Assembly (NCBI RefSeq): GCF_000383475.1 | Contig: NZ_KB911459.1 | Coordinates: 696,467-760,466, forward strand | Direction of reading: 5' to 3' | DNA: 64,000 bases | Origin: Microbacterium sp. 11MF | Lineage (GTDB): Bacteria; Actinomycetota; Actinomycetes; Actinomycetales; Microbacteriaceae | The notes under the pieces: generated by a model | What the model saw: the letters and a program-made list of their open reading frames with translations, nothing else | Databases searched by the model: none | Told to the model about the DNA's origin: nothing | Shown: one piece after another, positions 15,490 through 24,964 of the stretch | Position numbering within the stretch: the first letter of the stretch is position 1 | How the letters are laid out: each line of letters starts with the position of its first letter | Program-made: the position numbers and the translations under genes

Positions 15490-17007
15490 TCAGGCGCCGG
15501 GGATCGGTGCTGCGCCGCCGGATCCGCCGCGGCGGCGGCGACGGCGCCGCGCGGGGGCGGGCTTGCCGTCGTGGTGCTCCTTGCCGGCCCCGTCGTGCGT
15601 GCCGGCGCCGTCCACGGCGCGGTCCGCCGAATCCGACGTCGAGTTCGCCGAGTCGGATGCCGCGGCGCCGGGCTCCTGCTCGAACGTCGAACCGACCTTG
15701 ACGTCGTCCCCGCGGCGGCGACGGCGACGACGGCTGGTGCCGGCATCCGCTGACTGGTCCGCGGCGGCGTCTGCAGCCCGGGCGGGCGCCGCGGACGAGC
15801 GCGCGGGAGCGGCCTTGGGGGCGGCGGTGATGCGACCCTTGGTGCCGACGGGGATGTCGAGCTCCTCGAACAGGTGAGGGCTCGACGAGTAGGTCTCGAG
15901 GGGTTCGGGCTGGCCGAAGTCGAGCGCCCGGTTGATCAGCGCCCACTTGTGCAGGTCGTCCCAGTCGACGAAGGTCACCGCGATGCCCGTCTTGCCGGCA
16001 CGGCCGGTGCGGCCGGCGCGGTGGAGGTACGTCTGCTCGTCATCGGGGATCGTGTGGTTGATGACGTGGGTCACGTCGTCCACGTCGATGCCGCGCGCGG
16101 CGACGTCGGTCGCGATGAGGACGTCGCGCTTGCCCGCCTTGAAGGCGGCCATCGAGCGCTCGCGGGCCTCCTGGCTCATGTCGCCGTGGACGGCGCCGGC
16201 GCTGAAGCCGCGGTCGCTGAGCTCGTCGACGAGGCGCTGGGCGGCGCGCTTGGTGCGCGTGAAGATGACGGTCTTGCCGCGACCCTCGGCCTGCAGGATG
16301 CGTGCGATGACCTCGTCCTTGTCGAGCGAGTGCGCCCGGTAGACGAGGTGCTTGATGTTGGCCTGCGTGAGGCCCTCGTCGGGGTCGCTCGCCCGGATGT
16401 GGATGGGGTTCGACATGAAGCGGCGGGCGAGCGCGACGATCGGGCCCGGCATGGTCGCCGAGTAGAGCATCGTGTGACGGACGGGCGCGACTTTCTGGAA
16501 GATCTTCTCGATGTCGGGGAGGAAGCCGAGGTCGAGCATCTTGTCTGCTTCGTCGAGCACGACCTCGGTCGCATGCGACAGGTCGAGCAGACGCTGGTTG
16601 TTGAGGTCGATGAGTCGGCCCGGGGTGCCGACGACGATCTGCGCGCCGGCCTTGAGCTGGTCGATCTGACCCTCGTAGGCCTTTCCGCCGTAGATGGCGA
16701 CGACGCTCGTGGCGCGGCCCGAGGTCAGCATGTCCATGTCTTCATAGACCTGAACGGCGAGCTCGCGCGTCGGGACGACGATGAGGGCCTTGACGCCGGG
16801 CTCGGGGTTCAGGCCGAGGCGCTGGACGACGGGGATGCCGAAGCCGAAGGTCTTGCCGGTACCGGTCTTCGCCTGGCCGATGATGTCCTGGCCGGGAAGG
16901 CCCAGCGGAATCGTCTGCTCCTGGATGGGGAACGTGTCGACGATCCCCTTGGCGGCGAGGGTGTCGACGATGTCCTGGTCGACGCCGAGCTCTGCGAACG
17001 TGGTCAT
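15490..17007 (-). CDS. DEAD-box RNA helicase (RhlE-like) with Arg-rich tail
   Basis: 505 residues. All helicase motifs are present: Q motif FPIQEQ, motif I AKTGTGKT (46-53), PTREL, TPGRL, DEAD (152-155), SAT (183-185), and in domain 2 TDVAARGIDV and HRAGRTGRAG. After about residue 410 comes a disordered tail with two arginine tracts, SRRRRRRRG and [10 protein letters not shown] at the C-terminus, expected to bind RNA. The likely role is ribosome assembly or mRNA turnover, as for Rv3211 RhlE. ATG 17007 has a weak GGAG just upstream; the longer in-frame extension covers the leader. A roughly 95-base 5' UTR is inferred from TAGGGT at 17116-17111. Confidence 0.92.
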   Translation of the reverse strand: MTTFAELGVDQDIVDTLAAKGIVDTFPIQEQTIPLGLPGQDIIGQAKTGTGKTFGFGIPVVQRLGLNPEPGVKALIVVPTRELAVQVYEDMDMLTSGRATSVVAIYGGKAYEGQIDQLKAGAQIVVGTPGRLIDLNNQRLLDLSHATEVVLDEADKMLDLGFLPDIEKIFQKVAPVRHTMLYSATMPGPIVALARRFMSNPIHIRASDPDEGLTQANIKHLVYRAHSLDKDEVIARILQAEGRGKTVIFTRTKRAAQRLVDELSDRGFSAGAVHGDMSQEARERSMAAFKAGKRDVLIATDVAARGIDVDDVTHVINHTIPDDEQTYLHRAGRTGRAGKTGIAVTFVDWDDLHKWALINRALDFGQPEPLETYSSSPHLFEELDIPVGTKGRITAAPKAAPARSSAAPARAADAAADQSADAGTSRRRRRRRGDDVKVGSTFEQEPGAAASDSANSTSDSADRAVDGAGTHDGAGKEHHDGKPAPARRRRRRRGGSGGAAPIPGA

Positions 17008-17103
17008 GCTTCTCCGTGCCTGTCTGGCGGTGAGATGCCGCCGTGATGTGGGTCCACGCCCTTCACTCAGCCCCAGGCGCGGGGTCCCGATCCGACGCCG
17101 GGA

Positions 17104-17145
17104 CGGATCCACCCTACCGGAGGGGTGCCTCCCGCCCCGTAGGCT
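17104..17145. promoter_or_regulatory. Divergent promoter region of DEAD helicase and MiaE-like genes
   Basis: On the minus strand TAGGGT (17116-17111) would start helicase mRNA near 17104, leaving a leader of about 95 bases before the ATG. On the plus strand TAGGCT (17140-17145) is 6 bases before the GTG of the ferritin-like gene. A GGAGG/CCTCC dyad with a 4-base loop (17119-17132) lies between them and could be an operator. Confidence 0.45.
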
Positions 17146-17151
17146 GGCCCC

Positions 17152-17886
17152 GTGGTGAGGTGGTTCTGGCAGCGACGGCGACCCCCCGGGCGCATCCTGC
17201 GGTTGCGGTCCCGCGATGAGGCGAGCGACGTTCGCCGTGTCGACTTCCAGCAGCTCGCCCCCGACGTCGCGACGTACCTCGGTCAGGCCGCCTACCTGCA
17301 GCTCGGCTACGTCGAGACGCTGAGCTCGGTCATCGAACGCAGTCCGGAGCTCGCGCACAAGGAGTCTCTGTCCCGTGCCGCCGGCGCGGCGCTGTTCAAG
17401 CATCAGGCCCTCGTGGCGCTCATCCGCGACCGCGGTGACGATCCGCTCGAGCTCATGCTGCCGTTCCGCGAACCGCTCGACGCGTTCCGTCGGGCGACCC
17501 ACGGCATCCGTCCCCTCGAGACCATGCTGACGGTGCACGTCACCGCGGGCCTGCTCGACGACTTCTACCTCTCGCTGTCGGGGAGCTACGGCGACACGGG
17601 CCGCCGCGCCGCCGCCATCCTCCGAGCGGATGCCGACCGGTCACCGCTCGTCGGCATCATCACCGACGCCATCGCGGCCGACGACGAACTGCGGTCGCTT
17701 CTCAGCCTGTGGGGGCGCCGACTCGTGGGCGACACGCTCCTGGTCGCCCGGGGCGCACTCCGCTCGGGCGCCGCAGAGCGCCCGGGTGCGCTCGATCGGG
17801 ACGACGAGAAGCAGGTCGAGCCCGTGTTCACGCAACTGCTCGGCGCGCACTCGCGACGGATGACCGGCATCGGCCTCGACGCCTGA
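17152..17886 (+). CDS. Ferritin-like-fold protein, MiaE-type tRNA hydroxylase-like
   Basis: 244 residues, mostly helical. The segments YLGQAAYLQLGYVETLSSVI, AALFKHQALVALIRDRGDD and AGLLDDFYLSLSGSYG resemble the actinobacterial ferritin-like domain annotated as tRNA 2-methylthio-N6-isopentenyl adenosine hydroxylase-like (Rv3210c type, from memory). The characteristic Glu and His residues sit in helix positions suited to a di-iron centre, but the ligand set cannot be confirmed by eye. GTG 17152 follows TAGGCT by 6 bases (leaderless). It lies in the same order as in mycobacteria: helicase, this gene, DUF3107, adnA. Confidence 0.7.
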   Translation: MVRWFWQRRRPPGRILRLRSRDEASDVRRVDFQQLAPDVATYLGQAAYLQLGYVETLSSVIERSPELAHKESLSRAAGAALFKHQALVALIRDRGDDPLELMLPFREPLDAFRRATHGIRPLETMLTVHVTAGLLDDFYLSLSGSYGDTGRRAAAILRADADRSPLVGIITDAIAADDELRSLLSLWGRRLVGDTLLVARGALRSGAAERPGALDRDDEKQVEPVFTQLLGAHSRRMTGIGLDA

Positions 17887-17889
17887 GAG

Positions 17890-17917
17890 GGCGCGGGCTC
17901 CCGAGGAGGCGCGGGCT
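17890..17917. repeat. Short direct repeat at gene end
   Basis: GGCGCGGGCT occurs at 17890-17899 and again at 17908-17917, an 18-base period, in the 29 bases between the ferritin-like gene and the convergent membrane-protein gene. No function is evident. Confidence 0.5.
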
Positions 17918-18206
17918 AGGCGATGCCGAGTTCGGTGCGCGTCCGCGCGTCGTGTGCGGCGCGCAGCCGCGACAGCACGAGCAGAGCGGTGGGCGTCACC
18001 ACGACGGGGACGGCGATGCTCACGAGCCAGATCCATCCCTGATCCGGACCGACCCCGGCCCACGTCATGGCTGTCCAGGTGCCGGCACCCAACAGGCTCC
18101 CCAGCAGGGGGCCGAGGGCCACGCCGCGCAGGGAGCGCAGCGGCAGCGCGTAGTGCGCGGCCGCCCCGGCGATCGCCCCGAAGACCAGTGCCAGGACGAC
18201 GAGCAT
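17916..18206 (-). CDS. Small integral membrane protein, unknown function
   Basis: 96 residues with three hydrophobic helices: MLVVLALVFGAIAGAAAHYA, VALGPLLGSLLGAGTWTAM and IWLVSIAVPVVVTPTALLVL, followed by a short charged tail. I recognise no family. It starts one base after the DUF3107 stop on the same strand, so it is almost certainly cotranscribed and translationally coupled with that gene. Codon usage (third-position GC) matches its neighbours, supporting a real gene. Confidence 0.75.
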   Translation of the reverse strand: MLVVLALVFGAIAGAAAHYALPLRSLRGVALGPLLGSLLGAGTWTAMTWAGVGPDQGWIWLVSIAVPVVVTPTALLVLSRLRAAHDARTRTELGIA

Positions 18207-18207
18207 G

Positions 18208-18429
18208 TCAGGCGACGAAGCCGACGCGCCGGGACTGGTCGGTGCCGACCTCGACGAACGTGATGCCCGCCGTGGGGATGAAGTAGGTCGCGCCCTTCGC
18301 GTCGGCGAGGGTCACGTAGCTCGCGCCGCTGTCGAGGGCGGTGATGATCGTCTGCTTCACGGCGTCGGCCGTCTCGTTCGAGTCGAAGCCGAGCTCGCGC
18401 GAGTTCGCGATGCCGATGCGGATCTCCAC
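18208..18429 (-). CDS. DUF3107 protein
   Basis: 73-residue actinobacterial protein (Rv3208A/TB9.4 type, from memory) beginning VEIRIGIANSRELGFDSNET and ending TFVEVGTDQSRRVGFVA, a compact alpha/beta protein of unknown role. GTG 18429 is chosen because the conserved domain starts there. An in-frame extension to 18564 reads low-complexity sequence that crosses the promoter of the divergent adnA. It is first gene of a two-gene unit with the small membrane protein. Confidence 0.88.
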   Translation of the reverse strand: MEIRIGIANSRELGFDSNETADAVKQTIITALDSGASYVTLADAKGATYFIPTAGITFVEVGTDQSRRVGFVA

Positions 18430-18596
18430 GGTGATGCCTGCCTTTCCCGGCCCGGGTCTCCGAGCGCTTCTCGAGCCTACGACACCCGCTCCCGCCGTGG
18501 CCGCGGGCCCGCGCTCGCTGTCGGCGAACGCGGCTGCGCCCGGCGTGCGGGAGGGGTGGTGCACCGGTGTCGGCGACGCCGATTAGCGTGGAGCGC

Positions 18597-21500
18597 ATGC
18601 CCGCCGCGCCCCTCCGTTCCGACCCGGCGCAGGATGCGGTGTCCTCCCTCCCCTCCGACGCGTCCGGTGTCGTGATCGGAGCTCCCGGCACCGGCAAGAC
18701 CTCGACCCTGGTCCGTCGCGTCGTCGCGCTCGTCGACGGCGGGATGCCGCCCGAGCAGATCCTCGTGCTCACCCCCACGCGCACGGCGGCCACAGCGCTC
18801 CGCGACCGCCTCGCCGTCGGCGTGGGCGTGGCGACGAGCGGCCCGCTGGCCCGCTCCGTCGCCGCCTTCGCCTATCAGGTCGTCCGCGCGCACGCCGTCC
18901 ACCGCGGTGACGAGCCGCCGCAGCTGCTCACCGGCCCCGACGAGGACCGCATCATCGGCGACCTTCTCGCCGGCGACGCGGAGGACGAACAGAGCGGGCC
19001 GTCGCGATGGCCGGAATGGCTGCCCGCAGACATCCGCTCCGGCGCGGGTCTGCGCGCGGAGATCCGCGCCTTCCTCGCCGAGATGACCACCCTCGGCATC
19101 GAACCCGAGCAGCTCGCGGCGCGCGCCGCGGCGACCGACCGCCCCGTCTGGGCATCGCTCGCATCCTTCGCGCACGAGTACCGCGCCGTCCGCGCCCGCA
19201 TGCGCGGCGCGCACCGTGACGCGGCGGGTCTGGTGCGCGAAGCGGTCGGGCTCCTCCGTGACGCTCCCGCGGGCTCGCCCGCTCTCGGCGCGGTCGCGGG
19301 ACTGCGCGCCATCCTCGTCGACGATGCGCAGGAGGTCACCCTGGGCGGGGTCGAACTGCTGGAGGCGTGCCGGATGCGGGGCGTCGCGGTGCTGGCCTTC
19401 GGCGATCCGGACGTCGGATCGGGGTCCTTCCGCGGCGCCCGCCCCGAGAACTTCGCCCGCCTCGCCACGACCACGTACGTCCTGGGCAGCGTGCACCGGG
19501 GGACCGCCGCCCAGCGCGACCTCACCGCCCAGGTCACGTCCCGCATCGGCGCGGCGGGATTGGTGGCGCACCGGCATCCGCCCGTCGGCCTCGAGGCCGA
19601 CGACAGCGTGCGCGCCTTCGCGCTGCGCTCGGGGGCGGAGGAATTCGATCTGATCGCCCGGCTCCTGCGCGAGCGGCACGTGCACGACGGTGTCCCGTGG
19701 GAGCAGTGCGCGGTCATCGCCCACGATTCGCGTCAGGTGACGGCGCTCGAGGCGGAGCTGTCCGCTCGCGACGTCCCGACCGCCGCCGTCGGCCCCGCGC
19801 GAGCCCTTGCCGAGACGCCGATCGTGCGCGACCTCCTGCGCGCGGTCGACCTGGCCGCCGTCGCCACCGAGCTCCGCACCGACGACGACGTGCTCGACGT
19901 GCTCGTCGGCGGGGGACTCGATCCCGTCGAGCTGCGGCGGCTGCGCGCCGCCCTCCGCCACGCCGAGCTGCGATCGGGTGGGGAGAGGTCGGCTCGCGAA
20001 CTGCTGGCGGCGGGCGTGCGGCATCCGATCGAGTTCGACGTCATCGACACGCCCGAGGCGCGACGCGCGGCTCGACTCTCGCGGACGCTCGCCGAGGTGG
20101 GCGAGCAGCTCCAGTCGGGTGCGACCGCGCACGAGCTGCTGTGGACGGTGTGGGAGCAGCGGGGACTCGAGCGCCAGCTGCGCACACTCGCCGACGGCCA
20201 GGGTCCGCTCGCCGATCAGGCGCGGCGTGACCTCGACGCGGTCGTCGCCCTCTTCGAAGCCGCGAAGCGTCACGGCGAGCGGGAGGACGGCACGGCGCCG
20301 ATCGATCACCTCCGCGCGCTGCTGTCGTCCGAGGTCGCCGAGGACCGCCTGCGGACCGGGACGGTGGCCAGCGGCGTCCAGATCTCGACGCCGGCAGCGG
20401 CGCTCGGGCTCGAGTTCGACACCGTCGTCGTCGCCGGTGTCCAGGACGGCGTCTGGCCGAACCTGCGCCTGCGGGGGAGCCTGCTCGAGACGGCGCGGCT
20501 CGCCGAACAGGACGCCGACGTCGACACCGCCGACCGCCGACGGGCCGTACTGCACGACGAGCTGCGGCTGTTCGCGCGCGCCGTCTCGCGAGCACGGTCG
20601 CATCTCGTCGTGACCGCGGTCGACGACGACGATTCCGGCCCGAGTGTGCTGTTCGAGCTCCTGCCTCCCGCGGCGCCGGCTCCGCGTGCTGCGGAGCACC
20701 CCCTGACCCTCCGAGGGCTGGTCGCGAGCCACCGACGCCGTCTGACCGACCCGCGCACCACCGAATCCGATCGGACGGATGCCGCCGGGCAGCTCGCATT
20801 GCTCGCGGCGGCGGGCGTGCCGGGTGCCGACCCGGCCCAGTGGTACGGCCTCGCCGAGCCGACCTCGACAGCCCCGATCCGCGACCTCGACGCCGAACCC
20901 CTGCGCATCTCGCCCTCCCGCATCCACGCACTGGAGCAGTGTCAGCTCGATTGGGTGATCGGTGATCTCGGCGGCGATCCGGGCGGCGCCGTGGCGGGTC
21001 TCGGGACCCTCCTGCATGCCGCGCTCGAGCATGCCGACGCGGCGGACCCCGAGGCGCTGTGGGCGTTCGTCGAGGAAGGCTGGTCGCAGCTCGAGTTCGA
21101 GGCGGCCTGGATCGACGAGGCCGAACGCCGCCGCGCCCGCGACCTCGTGTCGCGCCTCGCCGCCTACCTCCGCGAGACCGAGCGAGCCGGCACGACCCTC
21201 GTCGGCGCCGAGCCCCACTTCGAGGTGCCGCTGCCGGTGGCGGATGCCGCGCATCCCGCGATCCTCTCGGGCTACATCGACCGGGTCGAACGGACGAGGG
21301 ACGGACGCATCGTCATCGTGGACCTCAAGACCGGCCGGAGCGAGGCGACGAGCGACCGCGCCGCGGTCGACAATCCGCAGCTCGCCGCCTACCAGCTCGC
21401 GTTCGAGCGGGGGGCGATCCCCGAGGTGGCAGGCGCCGCGCCGGGCGGAGCGAAGCTGCTCGTCCTGAAAGGCACCCGGAACGCACCGTACGCCGAACCG

Positions 21501-21674
21501 CGCCAGGAACCTTTCGACGACGAGACGCGCGCCGCGTTCCTCGGCCGCGTCGACGAGGCCGTCCGCGTGATGCGGGGGACCTCGTTCGTCGCCCCGTTCG
21601 AGGAGCACTGCCGTGACGACCACAGCCGTGGCCTCTGCCGCATCCACACGATCGGTCCGGTGAGTTCCGCGTGA
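18597..21674 (+). CDS. adnA: AdnA-like helicase-nuclease subunit
   Basis: 1025 residues, close to mycobacterial AdnA. The N-terminal UvrD-like motor has an intact Walker A (GAPGTGKT, 28-35) but the Walker B position reads LVDDAQE (about 242) instead of DExQ, so ATP hydrolysis is probably weakened; in mycobacterial AdnAB the AdnB motor is the essential one. A C-terminal RecB-like nuclease domain carries GTLLHAALEH and IVIVDLKTGR, with cysteines at ALEQCQLDW and HCRDDHSRGLC near the end that could hold a metal or Fe-S centre. TAGCGT lies 7 bases before ATG 18597 (leaderless). GTGA overlap with adnB couples the two subunits. Role: end resection of double-strand breaks. Confidence 0.88.
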   Translation: MPAAPLRSDPAQDAVSSLPSDASGVVIGAPGTGKTSTLVRRVVALVDGGMPPEQILVLTPTRTAATALRDRLAVGVGVATSGPLARSVAAFAYQVVRAHAVHRGDEPPQLLTGPDEDRIIGDLLAGDAEDEQSGPSRWPEWLPADIRSGAGLRAEIRAFLAEMTTLGIEPEQLAARAAATDRPVWASLASFAHEYRAVRARMRGAHRDAAGLVREAVGLLRDAPAGSPALGAVAGLRAILVDDAQEVTLGGVELLEACRMRGVAVLAFGDPDVGSGSFRGARPENFARLATTTYVLGSVHRGTAAQRDLTAQVTSRIGAAGLVAHRHPPVGLEADDSVRAFALRSGAEEFDLIARLLRERHVHDGVPWEQCAVIAHDSRQVTALEAELSARDVPTAAVGPARALAETPIVRDLLRAVDLAAVATELRTDDDVLDVLVGGGLDPVELRRLRAALRHAELRSGGERSARELLAAGVRHPIEFDVIDTPEARRAARLSRTLAEVGEQLQSGATAHELLWTVWEQRGLERQLRTLADGQGPLADQARRDLDAVVALFEAAKRHGEREDGTAPIDHLRALLSSEVAEDRLRTGTVASGVQISTPAAALGLEFDTVVVAGVQDGVWPNLRLRGSLLETARLAEQDADVDTADRRRAVLHDELRLFARAVSRARSHLVVTAVDDDDSGPSVLFELLPPAAPAPRAAEHPLTLRGLVASHRRRLTDPRTTESDRTDAAGQLALLAAAGVPGADPAQWYGLAEPTSTAPIRDLDAEPLRISPSRIHALEQCQLDWVIGDLGGDPGGAVAGLGTLLHAALEHADAADPEALWAFVEEGWSQLEFEAAWIDEAERRRARDLVSRLAAYLRETERAGTTLVGAEPHFEVPLPVADAAHPAILSGYIDRVERTRDGRIVIVDLKTGRSEATSDRAAVDNPQLAAYQLAFERGAIPEVAGAAPGGAKLLVLKGTRNAPYAEPRQEPFDDETRAAFLGRVDEAVRVMRGTSFVAPFEEHCRDDHSRGLCRIHTIGPVSSA

Positions 21675-24600
21675 GCACCGCTCTCCTGCGTCCCGAGACC
21701 GTCGCGGCGGCCCTCGGACAGTTCCCGCCGACGCCCGAGCAGTCGGCTGTCATCTCCGCCCCCCTCGCCCCGGCTCTCGTCGTCGCCGGTGCCGGCAGCG
21801 GCAAGACCGAGACGATGGCGGGCCGCGTCGTGTGGTTGGTCGCGAACGGACTGGTCCGCCGGGACGAGGTGCTCGGCCTGACCTTCACGCGCAAGGCCGC
21901 GGGCGAGCTCGCAGAGCGGATCGGCTCGCGCCTGCGCCGCCTGGCCGAGTTCGAGCGGCGCGGTCTGCTTCCGCACCTCGAGCGGCTGAACGACGAGGGT
22001 CGACTCGTCGTGTTCGGCGAGCTGGAGCGAGCCGGCGCGCCCGAATCGGCGCGCCGCGCGGCGCTCGACGCGCTGGCCCCCGAGCCGACCACCCCCGAAG
22101 CGGGCGACGCTCTGCTGGAGCGCCCCGCCGTGTCGACCTACAACAGCTTCGCGGACGCCATCGTGCGCGAGAACGCGGTCCGCATCGGGCGCGATGCCGA
22201 AGCGGTCGTGCTCAGCGAGTCGGCCGCGTGGCTGCTCATGCGTCAGGTGGTGCTCTCCTCCGACGATACGCGCCTGCCCGATCGCATCGAGCGGCCGTCG
22301 ACGATCATCGATGCGGCGCTGCGGATCGCACGCGACAGCGTCGACAACCTCGCCGACCTCGATGACCTCGACGCCTTCGCGGAGGAGTTCCAGGGCGTCC
22401 TCGAGCGGCCCAGTCAGCGAGCCGCCACCACCGTGTACGCCGACGTGCGGACGGCGGCCGAGAAGGTGTCCGGGCTCGCCGTCCTCACCTCGCTCGCCCG
22501 CACCTACGAAGCCGAGAAGCGGCGGCGGGGCCTCATCGACTTCTCCGACCAGGTGGCCGGCGCCCTCCAGGTCGTCCGCGCCCACCCGTCGGTCGCCGAG
22601 GAGCTCCGCCAGCGTTACCGGGTCGTGCTCCTCGACGAGTACCAGGACACGTCCGTCGTGCAGACCGACCTGCTGGCCACCCTCTTCCGCGACACGGCGG
22701 TGATGGCCGTCGGCGACCCGCACCAGTCCATCTACGGCTGGCGCGGCGCGAGCGCAGGCAACCTCGGCGACTTCGCGCGGTCGTTCGACCCGGATGCCGG
22801 GGCCCGCACCTACTCGCTCCTGACGAGCTGGCGAAACGGCGTCGACGTCCTCCGCGCGGCGGGCGCCGTGCTCGCGCCGCTGGAGGCACCCGTCGAGGTG
22901 GGGACGCTGAGACCTCGCGAGGGCGCGCCGACGGGTCGCGTCGACATCGTGGTCGAGACGGACGTCGACGCCGAAGCGGATGCCGTCGCCGAATGGTTCG
23001 GAGCGGTACGGGACGAGCGGCGCCGAGGTGGGCGGTCGACGACGGCGGCCGTCCTCGTCCGCAGCAAGAAGCACATGCTCCGATTCGCGGACGCGCTGGG
23101 GCGACGCGGCATCCCGCATCGGATCCTCGGACTCGGGGGGCTTCTCTCGACGCCTGAGGTGGTCGACGTCGTCTCGGCCCTCCGCGTGATCAGCGACCCG
23201 CGGGCCGGGTCCGCCCTCATCCGCCTGCTCTCGGGGCCCCGCTGGGCGATCGGGCTCGCCGACCTCAGGGAGCTGGCTCAGGTCGCCGCGCGTCTCGTCC
23301 GTCACGACACCGCCCTGCAGCCCCTGCCTCCCGAGCTCGCCGAGACGATCCGCTCGTCGGCGGGGGACGAAGGCGGCTCACTCGTCGCCGCTCTCGACTT
23401 CGTGGCCCGTCAGAAGCCCGACCACGGCTGGCTCGCCGGGTTCACCCCCGCGGCGCGGGAGCGCCTCCGTGACGCGGGATCGGTGTTCGCCGGGCTCCGG
23501 CGAGCCGCGGGTCTGCCGATCCCCGAACTCGTGCGTCTCATCGAGAACGAGCTGCGCCTGGACATCGAGCTCGCCGCGAACGAATCGCGCGGTCCGGCAC
23601 GGACGGCATCCGATCAGCTCCGGGCGTTCATCGACGAGCTCCACGGCTTCCTGCAGACGGATGAGCGGGGTTCGCTCCCGAGCCTGCTGGCCTGGCTCGA
23701 TCGGGCGGAGCGAATCGACGAGTTCGCCCCGCGCACCGAGCCGCCCGAGGACGACGTGGTCCAGCTGCTCACGATCCACGGGTCGAAGGGCCTCGAGTGG
23801 GATGCCGTGGCCGTCGTCCGAGGCGTCGAGGAGGAGCTGCCTGCCCGCTTGCAGGATTCGAAGGGATGGCTCGGATTCGGTGTGCTGCCGTACTCCTTCC
23901 GCGGCGACCGGGAGTGGCTGCCCGATCTGCGGTGGCGCGCACCCGACGCCCCCTCCCAGCAGGACCTCAAGACGGCGCTCGGGTCGTTCACCGACGGCAT
24001 CCGGGAGCGCCACCTCGCCGAGGAGCGTCGTCTCGCCTACGTCGCGGTCACGCGCGCCCGCGAGCACCTGCTGATCTCTGCCTCGCCGTGGGCCGGCACC
24101 AAGAAGCCCCGTGAGGTCAGCCGGTTCGTTCGCGAGATCGCGGAGGAACTCGGGATCGCGCTTCCCGACGCGGACGTCGCCGAAAACCCGTACGAGGGTG
24201 CCCGGGCGACGCTCGACTGGCCGATCGACCCCCTCGGATCGCGCGCACCCCGGGTGCGGGAGGCCGCGGCCCGGGTCGAGGCGGCGATGAACGCCCCGGC
24301 GGCGACCCCGACACGCGACCTCGACCTGCTCCTCGCCGAGCGTGCGGCGCGCGCGGCCGGCCGCGAGAGGGTCGCGCCCACCCGCATCCCCGCATCCCGG
24401 TTCAAGGACTTCGTCGCCGACTACGACGCGGCGGCGACGGCGGTCGCCCGCCCCCTGCCCGAACGGCCCTACCGGCAGACGCGGCTCGGAACGCTGTTCC
24501 ACGCGTGGGTCGAGCAGCGGTCCGGTCTCGTCGGTCGGTCGCGCTCGGTCGACGACGTCCTCTGGGACGACGACGAATCGGTCTCGATGTCACCGGCCGA

Positions 24601-24949
24601 CGCGGATGCGCTCGACCGGCTGCGCGACGCGTTCCTGGCGTCCGAGTGGGGTCCCCTTCAGCCGATCGAGGTCGAGACGGAGATCGATTTCGTCGATCCC
24701 GATGCGCTGGGCGACGGCCGTCCCCACATCGTCATCTGCAAGCTGGATGCGGTGTACCGCCGGGGCGACCGGATCGAGATCGTGGACTGGAAGACAGGCC
24801 GCCCGCCGCGCACCCCGGCCGAGCGCACCGAGCGGATGCTCCAGCTCGAGCTGTACCGCAGGGCCTACCACGCCAAGCACGGGGTTCCGATGGACCGGAT
24901 CGACGTCGTGCTGTTCTACGTCGCCGACGGTCTCATCCTCCGCGGCTGA
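21671..24949 (+). CDS. adnB: AdnB-like helicase-nuclease subunit
   Basis: 1092 residues. The full superfamily 1A motor set is present: Walker A VVAGAGSGKTET (GAGSGKT 40-46), LTFTRKAAGEL, Walker B VVLLDEYQDTSVVQ (DEYQD about 322), GDPHQSIYGWRGA, HGSKGLEWDAV and YVAVTRAREHL. The C-terminal PD-(D/E)XK nuclease has LGTLFHAWVEQ (about 938-948), a mid-domain aspartate and IVDWKTGRPP (about 1037-1046). It pairs with AdnA to form the actinobacterial counterpart of RecBCD/AddAB. Starts at GTG 21671, four bases inside adnA. Confidence 0.92.
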   Translation: MSTALLRPETVAAALGQFPPTPEQSAVISAPLAPALVVAGAGSGKTETMAGRVVWLVANGLVRRDEVLGLTFTRKAAGELAERIGSRLRRLAEFERRGLLPHLERLNDEGRLVVFGELERAGAPESARRAALDALAPEPTTPEAGDALLERPAVSTYNSFADAIVRENAVRIGRDAEAVVLSESAAWLLMRQVVLSSDDTRLPDRIERPSTIIDAALRIARDSVDNLADLDDLDAFAEEFQGVLERPSQRAATTVYADVRTAAEKVSGLAVLTSLARTYEAEKRRRGLIDFSDQVAGALQVVRAHPSVAEELRQRYRVVLLDEYQDTSVVQTDLLATLFRDTAVMAVGDPHQSIYGWRGASAGNLGDFARSFDPDAGARTYSLLTSWRNGVDVLRAAGAVLAPLEAPVEVGTLRPREGAPTGRVDIVVETDVDAEADAVAEWFGAVRDERRRGGRSTTAAVLVRSKKHMLRFADALGRRGIPHRILGLGGLLSTPEVVDVVSALRVISDPRAGSALIRLLSGPRWAIGLADLRELAQVAARLVRHDTALQPLPPELAETIRSSAGDEGGSLVAALDFVARQKPDHGWLAGFTPAARERLRDAGSVFAGLRRAAGLPIPELVRLIENELRLDIELAANESRGPARTASDQLRAFIDELHGFLQTDERGSLPSLLAWLDRAERIDEFAPRTEPPEDDVVQLLTIHGSKGLEWDAVAVVRGVEEELPARLQDSKGWLGFGVLPYSFRGDREWLPDLRWRAPDAPSQQDLKTALGSFTDGIRERHLAEERRLAYVAVTRAREHLLISASPWAGTKKPREVSRFVREIAEELGIALPDADVAENPYEGARATLDWPIDPLGSRAPRVREAAARVEAAMNAPAATPTRDLDLLLAERAARAAGRERVAPTRIPASRFKDFVADYDAAATAVARPLPERPYRQTRLGTLFHAWVEQRSGLVGRSRSVDDVLWDDDESVSMSPADADALDRLRDAFLASEWGPLQPIEVETEIDFVDPDALGDGRPHIVICKLDAVYRRGDRIEIVDWKTGRPPRTPAERTERMLQLELYRRAYHAKHGVPMDRIDVVLFYVADGLILRG

Positions 24950-24964
24950 CGAGGCGGCGGCGGG

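Noticed and set aside
15490..15830. Poly-Arg tracts of the helicase tail as a separate small gene
   Set aside because: They are continuous with the DEAD-box frame and typical of RNA-binding helicase tails.
18477..21647. Very long minus-strand open frame of 1056 codons
   Set aside because: It is the antisense shadow of adnA; its translation is Arg/Gly/Glu-rich with no domain motifs, while the plus frame has full helicase and nuclease motifs.
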